Assembly: GCA_900547295.1 (NCBI GenBank) | Contig: URGK01000021.1 | Coordinates: forward strand, 1 to 33,736 | DNA from: an uncultured Eubacteriales bacterium | GTDB lineage: Bacteria > Bacillota > Clostridia > Peptostreptococcales > Anaerovoracaceae | DNA: 33,736 nt | Reading direction: 5' to 3' | Shown here: positions 7,298-13,916 of the stretch, piece after piece | How the letters are laid out: every line of letters begins with the position of its first letter | Numbering within the stretch: the stretch's first letter is position 1 | Translations under genes and position numbers: made by a program | Notes under the pieces: generated by a model | The model's input: the letters and a program-made list of their open reading frames with translations, nothing else | Told to the model about the DNA's origin: nothing | Database searches by the model: none

Positions 7298-7326
7298 TTG
7301 CATATGCCACAATTTTGAGATATATT
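7298..7326 (+). promoter_or_regulatory. Promoter of the first Crp/Fnr-family gene
   Basis: TTGCAT (7298-7303), 17 bp, TATATT (7321-7326). A perfect AT-only palindrome, ATATATT-TAAT-AATATAT, overlaps the -10 and could be an operator, though its information content is low. The start codon is 46 bp downstream behind AAGGAGG. Confidence 0.5.
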
Positions 7327-7372
7327 TAATAATATATTATATTTTTTTCAGATAACAACCAAGGAGGCGGCT

Positions 7373-8002
7373 ATGAAATTTTTTGACGGTGTATCAGCCG
7401 ATGATATAATGAAAATGAGAAAATGCTTTGGCTCAGAGCCAAAAAACTACAGAAGCGGTGAAACCATAACGGTGCTTTCTTCAGAACTCTCATCAATAGG
7501 ACTCGTACTGTCAGGCAGAGCGCATCTTTACTGCATAGATTATGACGGTAATGAGCAGACTATAGAATACTTCAAGAAAGACGACGTATTCGGAGAACTG
7601 TTCTGCCTGCCTGTAGGAACACTCGAATATATTGTTGAGGCTGATAAGGACTGCAGTATCCTGTTTGTTCCCTACTCCACAATAACATCACCCTGCAGCA
7701 ATCTGTGCAGCTGCCATATAGAAGTCACCCGAAATCTGTTTCTTATGGCCGCCAGAAAATCACAGGAGCTTGCTCTCAGGATAAGTTTCATCTCCAGAAA
7801 AAGCACAAGAGCAAAGCTTATGACATATTTTGAATATATGGCTGACATAACAGAAAGCAACACCTTTGAAACTCATGTTTCGCTGTCTAAACTGGCGGAT
7901 TATCTGTGTGTTGACAGGACAAGCCTGATGCGTGAGCTTCGCCATCTCAAGGAAGACGGCATTATAGATTCGGACAGAAGAAAGATAAAACTGCTGCAGT
8001 AG
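7373..8002 (+). CDS. Crp/Fnr-family transcriptional regulator
   Basis: A 209-residue protein with an N-terminal cyclic-nucleotide-binding-like barrel (residues 20-105, GLVLSGRAHLYCIDYDG and DVFGELFCLP), a dimer helix at about 115-145, and a C-terminal winged helix with SLSKLADYLCVDRTSLMRELRHLKEDG (170-196). C108, C112 and C114 form a C-x3-C-x-C cluster at the barrel-helix junction that could hold an iron-sulfur cluster or sense redox state; the positions differ from Fnr, so this is inference. It is divergent from dfx-hrb-rbr, which makes control of that operon likely. AAGGAGG is 6 bp before the start. Confidence 0.85.
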   Translation: MKFFDGVSADDIMKMRKCFGSEPKNYRSGETITVLSSELSSIGLVLSGRAHLYCIDYDGNEQTIEYFKKDDVFGELFCLPVGTLEYIVEADKDCSILFVPYSTITSPCSNLCSCHIEVTRNLFLMAARKSQELALRISFISRKSTRAKLMTYFEYMADITESNTFETHVSLSKLADYLCVDRTSLMRELRHLKEDGIIDSDRRKIKLLQ

Positions 8003-8004
8003 CG

Positions 8005-8643
8005 TTATCTGCATATTGTAAATCTGTTTCTCTCAAACTCAATCAGTCCGTCATCTCTCATCCTTCCAAGCTCGGCGGAAAGGGCGCTGCGGTCTACAGC
8101 CAGATAGTCCGCAAGTTCCTGCCTGTTATACGGTATTATGATTTCCTTTCCGCTTCCGGCTGCAGATTCGTCACTCAGATACGACATAACTTTTTCTCTT
8201 ATGCTTCTTCTGCTCAGATGTTCAATTTTGCCTGTAAGCCTTATATTCTGACCGGCAATTGCCGCAATTATATTCTTCAGAAGAATAAGCCGGGCATCAT
8301 CCGGTGATGATATGTCAATGATTTTTTCGGCCTTAATGAATATTATTTTACAGTCCTGCGCAGCGACGGCGCTCACCTGCATATCTGCATTGGCGCTGAA
8401 AGCATAGCTTTCACCAAACATCGAGCCTTCACCCATATGAGTCAGAATATGCCTCTCGCCGAAGATATCCTCCTTAATTATATTCACACTGCCGTATGAT
8501 ACAAGGCACACCGCCTCCGCCCGCTGACCTGCCATAAGTATATACTCGTCCTTTTTGTATTCTTTTACATATGCATTTATGCGTCTCAGCAGTTTTTCTG
8601 TTTCTTTTTCATCTATGCCGCTGAAAATTTTAAACTTTTTCAT
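8005..8643 (-). CDS. Second Crp/Fnr-family transcriptional regulator
   Basis: A 212-residue protein of the same family: barrel with VCLVSYGSVNIIKEDIFGE and GEGSMFGESYAF, dimer helix, and a winged helix with YNRQELADYLAVDRSALSAELGRMRDDG (172-199). It lacks the cysteine cluster of the neighbour and its barrel has few recognisable cAMP contacts, so the ligand is unknown. It ends 2 bp from the end of the first regulator, tail to tail, and is divergent from the split-barrel/ferredoxin pair across 87 bp that carry two palindromes. Confidence 0.85.
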   Translation of the reverse strand: MKKFKIFSGIDEKETEKLLRRINAYVKEYKKDEYILMAGQRAEAVCLVSYGSVNIIKEDIFGERHILTHMGEGSMFGESYAFSANADMQVSAVAAQDCKIIFIKAEKIIDISSPDDARLILLKNIIAAIAGQNIRLTGKIEHLSRRSIREKVMSYLSDESAAGSGKEIIIPYNRQELADYLAVDRSALSAELGRMRDDGLIEFERNRFTICR

Positions 8644-8658
8644 AATTTCTCCCTTTTG

Positions 8659-8683
8659 GTTGTATTTACAACGTACTCTGTAC
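8659..8683. promoter_or_regulatory. Two adjacent palindromes between divergent genes
   Basis: GTTGT-ATTT-ACAAC (8659-8672) and GTAC-TCT-GTAC (8673-8683) are perfect inverted repeats, side by side, in the 87-bp gap between the second Crp/Fnr gene and the split-barrel gene. They lie just upstream of an AT-rich -10-like segment (TATTAT at 8692). They are plausible operators for the adjacent regulator. Confidence 0.45.
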
Positions 8684-8730
8684 TGAAATTATATTATACT
8701 TCAGATAATGATTCAAGGGAGGATATATAT

Positions 8731-9228
8731 ATGAGAAGAAAAGACAGGCAGATGCCTGAGGAATTTGCTCTTGGCGTTATAGACAAATGCTCATTTGCAC
8801 AGGTTGCCATGACAGATGAAAAAGGAAATCCCTACTGCGTGCCTCTTTCGGTTGCAGAAGACGGAGGCAGCATATATTTTCACAGCGCCTTTGAGGGTAC
8901 CAAGACAGATATTCTTAAAAGAAATCCGAAAGTATATGTCAGCTGTGTCGGAGATGTCACTCCCGCCACAGACAGATTCACAACCGAGTTTGAATCCGCA
9001 GCTTTTTCCGGAACCGCCTGCGAGGTTACAGACATACAGGAAAAAATAAAGGCTTTAAGACTCATATGCGAAAAATACACACCTGACAATATGGAAAACT
9101 TTGAAGATGCCATTGCAAAAAGCCTTGATCGTACTGCCGTATGGAAAATAAGGATAGAAAATCTTACAGGCAAACGAAAAAAATACGATAAATCAGGTGA
9201 AGAAATGAAATTCGGGAGGATGGAGTAA
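8731..9228 (+). CDS. Pyridoxamine 5'-phosphate oxidase-like (NimA-type) flavoprotein
   Basis: A 165-residue FMN-binding split-barrel protein. Typical segments are MPEEFALGVIDKCSFAQVAMTDEKGNPYCVPLSVA, SIYFHSAFEGTKTDILKRNPKVYVSCVGD and FTTEFESAAFSGTACEVTD. Family members bind FMN or F420 and reduce diverse compounds, including nitroimidazoles; the substrate here is unknown. The ATG at 8731 is preferred because GGGAGG lies 8 bp upstream; the in-frame extension to 8656 covers the palindromic operator region. Its stop codon overlaps the ATG of the ferredoxin gene (TAATG), so the two are translationally coupled and probably exchange electrons. Confidence 0.85.
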   Translation: MRRKDRQMPEEFALGVIDKCSFAQVAMTDEKGNPYCVPLSVAEDGGSIYFHSAFEGTKTDILKRNPKVYVSCVGDVTPATDRFTTEFESAAFSGTACEVTDIQEKIKALRLICEKYTPDNMENFEDAIAKSLDRTAVWKIRIENLTGKRKKYDKSGEEMKFGRME

Positions 9229-9890
9229 TGAAAAGAAGAATAATAGAAATCGACAGAGACAAATGCAACGGCTGCGGCGCCTGCGCCAAAGCCTGTCATG
9301 AGGGAGCCATTGCTATGATAGACGGCAAGGCTCAGCTTATAAGGGATGATTACTGTGACGGACTCGGCGACTGCCTGCCGGTGTGTCCCGTAGATGCAAT
9401 CTCGTTTGTAGAGCGAGAGGCTGCACCTTACGATGAGGCTGCCGTAAAGGCAGGAACGGGCTTCGGCTGTCCCGGTCAGGCCTTGAGAGAAATAAAGCAT
9501 ACAAAAGAAAACAGCAGTATATCAGGTGAAAGTCAGCTCAGACAATGGCCTGTCCAGATAAAGCTGGTGCCTGTAAACGCACCTTACTTTGATAATGCAG
9601 ACCTGCTGATTGCCGCTGACTGCACAGCTTTTGCGTATGGAGCATTTCATGATGAATTCATCAGAGATCATATAACTCTGATAGGCTGCCCTAAGCTTGA
9701 TGATACAGACTACTCACAAAAGCTCACTGCAATATTCAATGAGAATAATATAAAGAGCGTTACTGTTGTAAAGATGGAGGTCCCATGCTGCACCGGTCTG
9801 CAGCACGCTGTCGTGAACGCTCTGCTTAAAACAGACAGGGAGATACCGTTCAAAGTCATAACTGTGGGGATAGACGGCAAGATAAAATAA
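9228..9890 (+). CDS. 4Fe-4S ferredoxin-like protein with extended C-terminus
   Basis: A 220-residue protein. C13-x2-C16-x2-C19-x3-C23 ligates one complete [4Fe-4S] cluster. The second site reads C43-x5-C49-x3-C53-P: the usual second Cys is replaced by Leu46, so it may hold a [3Fe-4S] cluster or use another ligand. Residues 90-220 are not ferredoxin-like and contain more cysteines (C82-P, ADCTAF, IGCPKLDD, VPCCTGL), perhaps for another metal centre. Likely an electron carrier for the coupled flavoprotein upstream. A hairpin at 9898-9926 ends the unit. Confidence 0.85.
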   Translation: MKRRIIEIDRDKCNGCGACAKACHEGAIAMIDGKAQLIRDDYCDGLGDCLPVCPVDAISFVEREAAPYDEAAVKAGTGFGCPGQALREIKHTKENSSISGESQLRQWPVQIKLVPVNAPYFDNADLLIAADCTAFAYGAFHDEFIRDHITLIGCPKLDDTDYSQKLTAIFNENNIKSVTVVKMEVPCCTGLQHAVVNALLKTDREIPFKVITVGIDGKIK

Positions 9891-9897
9891 AATGTCT

Positions 9898-9926
9898 GAG
9901 AGCTGCCTTGCATACCGGCAGCTCTC
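9898..9926. terminator. Hairpin after the ferredoxin gene
   Basis: GAGAGCTGCC (9898-9907) and GGCAGCTCTC (9917-9926) form a perfect 10-bp stem with a 9-base loop in the convergent gap to carD. A clear T-run is missing on the plus strand; the minus-strand exit is T-rich, so it could act in either direction. Confidence 0.6.
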
Positions 9927-9944
9927 ATTACTGTGTCAGCTTGG

Positions 9945-9971
9945 AAAAAAGAAGCCCTACACGGACTTCTT
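9945..9971 (-). terminator. carD-family gene terminator
   Basis: Minus strand AAGAAGTCC and GGGCTTCTT pair over 9 positions (one G-U) with a 5-base loop, followed by T residues. The CarD stop codon lies at the loop, so the hairpin uses the last codons. Confidence 0.85.
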
Positions 9972-10475
9972 CATAATGTTTACTCTGTTTTCTATATATC
10001 CTTGTATCTCGCTGCGCGGGATATCAAGGGCTGCTGCAAATTCGCCGAATATGAGCTCCTCTGCCTCTTTCATAAAACGCTCATCAACAGCTCCCAGTTT
10101 CTTTTTGTGTGCCTCTGCCTCACGTTTTTTCTGGTGTATGGACATAGTCATCTCGATCATATTCATACAGTCGTGACTCTCCATAACCTCTCTGTAGTGT
10201 TCCTTGAGCTGATTCAGATTATGGCTGTAGTATGCGGACGTATTTATATGCGGAATTCTGTCTATAAGCTCCTCCGCGTGTTTTCTTGATATTACAGGGC
10301 GCATATATATCTTGTCATTGTCTACAGGGATGGATATTTTGCATTCCTTGTAGAGCGGCTCGAGTATATAATATAATCTGCCCTCTGTCTCTCCCATGGA
10401 TTTGAGTGTAGTAATCTCCTTAACCTCACATACTCCTGTTCTTCCGTAAAAAATCAATTCTCCAACACTATACAA
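9957..10475 (-). CDS. CarD/CdnL-family transcriptional regulator
   Basis: A 172-residue protein. The N-terminal 60 residues (YSVGELIFYGRTGVCEVKEI, YYILEPLYKECKISIPVDN) form the RNA-polymerase-interacting Tudor-like domain seen in CarD and in TRCF. The rest is helical, with NTSAYYSHNLNQLKEHYRE and a basic QKKREAEAHKKK stretch, as in the C-terminal domain that contacts promoter DNA. Such proteins stabilise open complexes at promoters. The start codon is TTG (10475-10473), supported by AGAGGTG 5 bp upstream. It has its own terminator, so it is probably monocistronic. Confidence 0.85.
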   Translation of the reverse strand: MYSVGELIFYGRTGVCEVKEITTLKSMGETEGRLYYILEPLYKECKISIPVDNDKIYMRPVISRKHAEELIDRIPHINTSAYYSHNLNQLKEHYREVMESHDCMNMIEMTMSIHQKKREAEAHKKKLGAVDERFMKEAEELIFGEFAAALDIPRSEIQGYIENRVNIMKKSV

Positions 10476-10494
10476 GCTATCACCTCTTACTGCA

Positions 10495-10521
10495 TAAAAA
10501 TAAGTCCTGACAACAGGACTT
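10495..10521 (-). terminator. folT terminator
   Basis: AAGTCCTG and CAGGACTT pair perfectly over 8 bp with a 4-base loop, followed on the minus strand by ATTTTT. It separates folT from the carD-family gene. Confidence 0.85.
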
Positions 10522-10586
10522 ACGTTTAAAAAACCACTCGTTGTTATAAATATTATAACACACTTTGCAGAAAAAATCTAATAAAT

Positions 10587-11114
10587 TTACAGTGCAAATT
10601 TCAATCTCTCCACAATCAGCTTGTAAACAAGCGGTATGCATATGATCTGGGCTATAAGAATTGCGATACAGTTAGGGAGTCTGAGTACCACATATGCCAG
10701 ATAAGTGCCGTCTGCGCCGAACATCGGCCACAGGCACAGTGTTGTAAGAAACAGCTTAATCAGGAATACTATCACTGATGCAATAACTGTCCTTATAATC
10801 AGGGCTTTGCCATTCATATCCTTTTTGTAGAATACAAATCCGTACGCCACGCCGATGAGTATCAGAGTAGCTGTTATTCCCGGATTGTATGCTCCAAACG
10901 GAATAAGTATGCTGCCTATGGTATCTGCAACGCCGTAGGCTATGCCCGACCACACAGGGCCGTAAAGCACCGCAACGATAAACACCGCAATGAAATCAGC
11001 GCTGATATGATAAACCGGTGTTGCCGGCACAATTCTGTTTAATACAAGACACAGCGCGGTCATCAGCGCCGTAACCACAAGCCTTGCCGTACTGCTGTTA
11101 ATAGCATGCTGCAT
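10587..11114 (-). CDS. folT: Folate-type ECF transporter S component
   Basis: A 175-residue protein with about six membrane helices. ARLVVTALMTALCLVLNRI, the SADFIAVFIVAVLYGPVWSG loop, and VADTIGSILIPFGAYNPGITATLILIGVAYG match the FolT group of ECF substrate-binding proteins. It should bind folate outside and import it using the shared EcfAA'T unit encoded elsewhere. Assignment to folate is strongly supported by the THF riboswitch directly upstream. GGAGG lies 6 bp (all T) before the ATG, inside the riboswitch expression platform. Confidence 0.9.
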   Translation of the reverse strand: MQHAINSSTARLVVTALMTALCLVLNRIVPATPVYHISADFIAVFIVAVLYGPVWSGIAYGVADTIGSILIPFGAYNPGITATLILIGVAYGFVFYKKDMNGKALIIRTVIASVIVFLIKLFLTTLCLWPMFGADGTYLAYVVLRLPNCIAILIAQIICIPLVYKLIVERLKFAL

Positions 11115-11120
11115 AAAAAA

Positions 11121-11157
11121 CCTCCTTTCACCTTAGTAACTACACTAAAGCGAAAAG
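11121..11157 (-). promoter_or_regulatory. Expression platform of the THF riboswitch (SD sequestor)
   Basis: Minus strand 11157-11145 pairs with 11136-11124 over 13 positions including three G-U pairs, with loop 11144-11137. The 3' arm contains AAAGG, the first half of the folT Shine-Dalgarno AAAGGAGG (11128-11121). A competing helix is possible: 11182-11174 (ACTACATTA) with 11147-11139 (TAGTGTAGT), nine pairs. That helix shares bases 11182-11180 with aptamer helix P1, so ligand binding should favour the sequestor and turn folT off. Six T residues follow the SD, so the same hairpin might also terminate transcription. Confidence 0.7.
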
Positions 11158-11179
11158 AGAATGTCTCATACCTTAATGT

Positions 11180-11269
11180 AGTAGTGGATGCAATATTGTA
11201 CCGCGGATTACCTTCGTTTATGGACAACATCCCATTCCATAACACTTAACGCACAATATTTACTCTACT
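11180..11269 (-). ncRNA. Tetrahydrofolate (THF) riboswitch aptamer
   Basis: The minus strand carries the conserved THF aptamer blocks in order: GCGTTAAGTG, GGAATGGGATGT, ACGAAGG, CCGCGGT and ATTGCATCC. P1 is AGTAG (11269-11265) with CTACT (11184-11180). P2 is AATATTGT with ACAATATT. P3 is TTATGGA with TCCATAA. This class senses reduced folates and mostly controls folate transport in Firmicutes, which agrees with the folT gene downstream. Confidence 0.93.
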
Positions 11270-11336
11270 TGAAATCTATGATAGCACATATCTGTGACAA
11301 TATCAAGCAATTTAAGATTTGTATTGATATTACTGC

Positions 11337-11367
11337 AAAGGTGATGACATTTGCGCCATCACCTTTT
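11337..11367. terminator. Hairpin at the end of the sulfur operon
   Basis: AAAGGTGATG (11337-11346) and CATCACCTTT (11357-11366) pair perfectly over 10 bp with a 10-base loop, 4 bp after the last stop codon of the minus-strand operon. The T-rich tail is on the plus strand only, so termination on the minus strand may be partial. Confidence 0.6.
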
Positions 11368-11370
11368 GAT

Positions 11371-12141
11371 TTATTCAAGTCCTCTTTTCTTTAACATTCT
11401 GTTTTCTGCTATTGAGAATACAAACTTGTCAATTATAATTCCGACAATTATTATCACTATCATTACTGCCATTACCTGATTGATATCGGCAAGGTCCCTG
11501 CCCAGCATCAGCACATAGCCAAGCCCTATAAAGGATGACATTACTTCACCTGACATCAGAGCTCTCCACGCAAAAGACCACGACTGCCGCAGCCCAGACA
11601 CAAAGCCAGGAAGCGCTGCGGGAAGCACCACATGAAGCAGTATGTCCTTTCGCCCTGCGCCCATGGTCTTTGCAACTTTCGTGTATATCACAGGTATATT
11701 TCTGATTGAGTTTTCAATGGCAAGGGATACGCTGAAAACAGACCCCATAACTACTACAAATATTATTGCTTTCTCTGCAAGACCAAACCACAGGATTGCA
11801 AAAGGCACCCAGCATATGCTCGGCAGCGTCTGTATACCCATAAGCAGCGGCTTCAGATTTCTGTTGAGATATTTAACATATGTAATCAGCACGCCCATAA
11901 CTGCTCCGGCCGCAAGAGCAATAGCAAAGCCTATTACAGCCCTTTTCATACTGAAGCCCACAGCGGCGAGAAGTGTTCCTTTCTTTGCCATACTGACAAG
12001 GCTTGCAACAACTCCCGCAGGAGTAGGAAACGCATAGGACTTCCACCAGCCGAACACATCGGAGCCGAAATATGCAGCCGCCTGCCAGATAACGATAAGA
12101 GCTATAAAGAAGAAAATATCCTTTATGCTAAACTCTGTCAT
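11371..12141 (-). CDS. ssuC: ABC transporter permease, SsuC/TauC family
   Basis: A BPD-type permease of about 256 residues with six membrane segments. The EAA-like loop reads AKTMGAGRKDILLHVVLPAALPGFVSGLRQ, as in the nitrate/sulfonate/taurine permeases. It forms the channel with SsuB. An in-frame TTG 15 bases upstream (12156) behind GGAG is an alternative start; the ATG at 12141 follows AGAGGA. Both overlap the end of ssuB, so translation is coupled. It is the last gene of the sulfur operon. Confidence 0.85.
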   Translation of the reverse strand: MTEFSIKDIFFFIALIVIWQAAAYFGSDVFGWWKSYAFPTPAGVVASLVSMAKKGTLLAAVGFSMKRAVIGFAIALAAGAVMGVLITYVKYLNRNLKPLLMGIQTLPSICWVPFAILWFGLAEKAIIFVVVMGSVFSVSLAIENSIRNIPVIYTKVAKTMGAGRKDILLHVVLPAALPGFVSGLRQSWSFAWRALMSGEVMSSFIGLGYVLMLGRDLADINQVMAVMIVIIIVGIIIDKFVFSIAENRMLKKRGLE

Positions 12142-12898
12142 ATTCCTCTTTTTCAATCTTCTCCACCTCTACTTTTAATTCGTCAAGCAAATGCTTCCTT
12201 ATATCTACAAAATCCTCCGAGTCAAGCTGCCTTGGCCTCGGCAGATCTATTTTCACTATGCTTTTGACAATTCCGGGTCTGTCTGCCAGTATGATTATTC
12301 TGTCTGCAAAATACAGAGCCTCTTCAACACTGTGAGTAACATATATTATAGTCCTCCGGGTTTCCTCCCAGATAGCCTCAAGCTCCGCGCGAAGCTTGTT
12401 TATTGTCTGCTTGTCAAGAGCCGAAAAAGGCTCGTCCATAAGCATTATCCTGCTGTCCATGGTAAGTGCTCTGGCAAGAGCCGTACGCTGCTTCATGCCG
12501 CCGGAAAGCTCATGAACCGCATACTCTCTGAAATCCCACAGATGCACCATTCTGAGATATTTCTCCGCTCTTTTTTCCTGTTCGCCCTTTGGCACTCCCG
12601 CAAGCTTCATTCCGAATTTCACATTGTCTATGACATTGAGCCACGGATAAAGGGCCGGCTCCTGAAACATAACAACCCTGTCTGCGCCGGGGCCCAGAAC
12701 TTCTCTGCCGTCAAGAGTTATAGTTCCTTCTGTAGGTTTCTCAAGTCCTGCAATGAGATTAAGCAGTGTTGACTTGCCGCAACCTGACGGTCCCACTATA
12801 CATATGAATTCCCCTTCTGCTATTTCCAGATTTATATCCGATAATGCAGGCTCTGCCGCATTCTTAAAGGTCTTTGAAAGACCTGCTGTTTTTAGCAT
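12128..12898 (-). CDS. ssuB: ABC transporter ATP-binding protein, SsuB/TauB family
   Basis: A 256-residue ATPase with Walker A GPSGCGKS (36-43), Q-loop MFQEPALYPWLNV, signature LSGGMKQR and Walker B RIMLMDEPFSALD, then the H-loop YVTHSVEEALYFADRI. The order and wording place it in the nitrate/sulfonate/taurine/thiamine-precursor import group. It energises import through SsuC of ligand delivered by the lipoprotein encoded 5 bp upstream. Confidence 0.88.
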   Translation of the reverse strand: MLKTAGLSKTFKNAAEPALSDINLEIAEGEFICIVGPSGCGKSTLLNLIAGLEKPTEGTITLDGREVLGPGADRVVMFQEPALYPWLNVIDNVKFGMKLAGVPKGEQEKRAEKYLRMVHLWDFREYAVHELSGGMKQRTALARALTMDSRIMLMDEPFSALDKQTINKLRAELEAIWEETRRTIIYVTHSVEEALYFADRIIILADRPGIVKSIVKIDLPRPRQLDSEDFVDIRKHLLDELKVEVEKIEKEEYDRV

Positions 12899-12903
12899 TG
12901 TTT

Positions 12904-13902
12904 TTACCTCTGTTCAAGTGATTTGAGTATACCTGTGTCAACATAGCCCTCGTCAGGCTCTGTTGCAATAAAGCCCTGCGAAACGCCCACTTTGGCAAAC
13001 TCGCCAAGGGCATCTCCTGATATATCGGCAGTTATGTTAAGTCTTGAAAAAGCGCTGTCTATAACTGATGCCTCATAGGTTTTGCCTGTGGTTTCCTCTA
13101 TCTGTCTGCATATTATATCTATAGCCTCTCCGCTCTGCGCATTTATGTATTCTGTCGCATCAAGGTGAGCCTGCACGAAGGCTTTTACGATTTCAGGATT
13201 TGCCTCCATAAAGTCCTTTCGCACTACTACGACTGCCGTAGGGTAGTTGCCGCCTGCCATAATTTCATCATAATCAAGCACTGTTTTTGCGCCGCATTTG
13301 TCCTCAAGTATGCTGCCCCACGGCTCCGGTACTATGGCTGCGCTGATGCTGCCGTTGTCAAACATAGTCTGAACATCTGCATTTTCAACCTCAACTATAT
13401 CAACCGTGCCGCCCTCTGAAACAGGCTTGAGTCCGTTTGCCGCCAGAAGATCCAGCAGTGACAGATGCTGTGTGTTGCCAAGCTGCGGTACAGAAACCTT
13501 TTTACCGTCAAGGTCTGCCACCGATTTGATATCTGAGTCCGCGCTTTTTAAAAGCACTGCTCCCGCATCGCAGGCATTTGCAATTATAACCACATCACCA
13601 TGAGATTTGACATTTGCGTTTATGGCAGGCACAGGTCCTATATATCCGAGGTCTATCTCGCCTGCAAACAGCGCTTCCACCTCTGCAGGTCCTGCGTTGA
13701 AAGCTGTCCATTTTACGCTGTACTCATCGCCGAGGGCTTTTTCAAATATGCCCTGGTCTTTCATATACAGCGCCTGCGCATGAGTTATATTAGGAAAATA
13801 TGCAACTCTTACTTCATTTGTCGCCGCCTCGCCGCCTCCGCAGGCACACAGCGCGCCGGCAGTTATCGCAATGCACAGAATAAGTGCAGTCAGTTTTTTC
13901 AT
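12904..13902 (-). CDS. ssuA: Substrate-binding lipoprotein, SsuA/TauA (NMT1-like) family
   Basis: A protein of about 332 residues with a lipoprotein signal: basic start, hydrophobic helix and LCAC lipobox (lipidated Cys at about residue 21), then a Gly-rich linker. The mature part has the periplasmic-binding fold of aliphatic sulfonate/nitrate binders: NEVRVAYFPNITHAQALYMKDQGIF, EALFAGEIDLGYIGPVPAINAN and GTVDIVEVENADVQTMFDNGSISAAIVPEPWGS. Ligand is not determinable; alkylsulfonate, taurine or a sulfate ester are possible given the PAPS genes upstream. The second ATG (13902) is preferred because GGAGG lies 8 bp from it and only 2 bp from the first. Confidence 0.82.
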   Translation of the reverse strand: MKKLTALILCIAITAGALCACGGGEAATNEVRVAYFPNITHAQALYMKDQGIFEKALGDEYSVKWTAFNAGPAEVEALFAGEIDLGYIGPVPAINANVKSHGDVVIIANACDAGAVLLKSADSDIKSVADLDGKKVSVPQLGNTQHLSLLDLLAANGLKPVSEGGTVDIVEVENADVQTMFDNGSISAAIVPEPWGSILEDKCGAKTVLDYDEIMAGGNYPTAVVVVRKDFMEANPEIVKAFVQAHLDATEYINAQSGEAIDIICRQIEETTGKTYEASVIDSAFSRLNITADISGDALGEFAKVGVSQGFIATEPDEGYVDTGILKSLEQR

Positions 13903-13916
13903 TTTCATTTCCTCCG

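Noticed and set aside
8656..8730. Upstream in-frame extension of the split-barrel flavoprotein
   Set aside because: The extension covers palindromes and the promoter-like region and has no ribosome binding site, whereas GGGAGG precedes the ATG at 8731.
9898..9971. A small gene in the ferredoxin-CarD gap
   Set aside because: The plus-strand frames there are built from two terminator hairpins and the antisense of the CarD gene.
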